Below, in pieces: positions 62,263 to 64,000 of a stretch of 64,000 bases of DNA. Source of the DNA: Paenibacillus curdlanolyticus YK9 (GTDB lineage: Bacteria > Bacillota > Bacilli > Paenibacillales > Paenibacillaceae); NCBI RefSeq assembly GCF_000179615.1, contig NZ_AEDD01000006.1, positions 33,501 through 97,500 on the forward strand. The letters run 5' to 3'. The number at the start of each line of letters is the position of its first letter. The first letter of the stretch is position 1. The translations under genes and the position numbers were made by a program. A model generated the notes under the pieces. The model saw nothing but the letters and a program-made list of their open reading frames with translations. It made no database searches and was not told where the DNA came from.

Positions 62263-64000
<1,738 letters not shown>

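Overview
The window looks like chromosomal DNA of a Paenibacillus-type Firmicute (Paenibacillaceae). The grounds are moderate GC content, strong AGGAGG-type ribosome binding sites, a GlpP-antiterminated glycerol regulon, a giant secreted glucanase ending in three S-layer homology (SLH) domains, a ComQXPA-type quorum-sensing locus, and a 23S rRNA gene followed by a 15-tRNA array. Family calls rest on motif recognition by eye, with no database search.

Layout. 1-4400: edge of a Gram-positive Pel exopolysaccharide cluster, with pelE (cut by the edge), a pelX-pelD fusion and a divergent PelA-hydrolase-like glycosidase. 4.5-10.6 kb: class 3 lipase, a stand-alone GTP cyclohydrolase II, then glpP-glpK and glpD with a terminator leader. 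11-17.4 kb: mostly minus-strand housekeeping and accessory genes (HlyIII, pirin, hydrolase, rRNA/tRNA-type methyltransferase, a frameshifted MEKHLA gene, DedA-like protein, lipoprotein). 17.4-25 kb: an 11-copy 51-bp hairpin array, then a 2221-residue GH87 alpha-1,3-glucanase/SLH protein with a perfect cre site. 25-29.4 kb: the efeOBU iron operon behind a promoter overlapped by a Fur box. 29.5-33.6 kb: spermidine-synthase-like protein, a second 51-bp hairpin array, a DUF4097 protein, an exonuclease and a YkuK-like protein.

33.6-43.4 kb is the most unusual block. On the minus strand it holds a stand-alone thiopeptide/lantibiotic-dehydratase C-terminal-domain enzyme, comQ, comP2, comX, comP1, comA and an ABC exporter pair. 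The receptor kinase is duplicated. The copy next to comX and comA has lost the ATP-binding N-box through an in-frame 45-bp deletion, while the distal copy keeps it. The ABC ATPase has a degenerate signature motif and lacks the H-loop histidine, and it appears to start at an ATT codon. ComQ would prenylate ComX, ComP would sense the exported peptide, and ComA would regulate targets. How the damaged kinase, the LanB-C enzyme and the odd ABC pair fit is open.

43.8-60 kb: PDZ-Lon protease, EamA transporter, CNNM-type protein, MsrAB, a phosphodiester glycosidase pair, a divergent MFS/TetR efflux module with two perfect operators, DJ-1 protein, cyclophilin, an IF-3 paralogue, an AraC regulator, a 39-residue membrane peptide, and an alpha-E/ATP-grasp pair. 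60.7-64 kb: fifteen tRNAs and the 3' part of a 23S rRNA, all on the minus strand, with no 5S gene between them.

Two dispersed repeat families stand out. One is the pair of 51-bp tandem hairpin arrays, which share a core with a compensatory base-pair change. The other is a pair of 194-bp intergenic elements (10795-10988 and 50901-51094), each with four evenly placed 17-bp palindromes.
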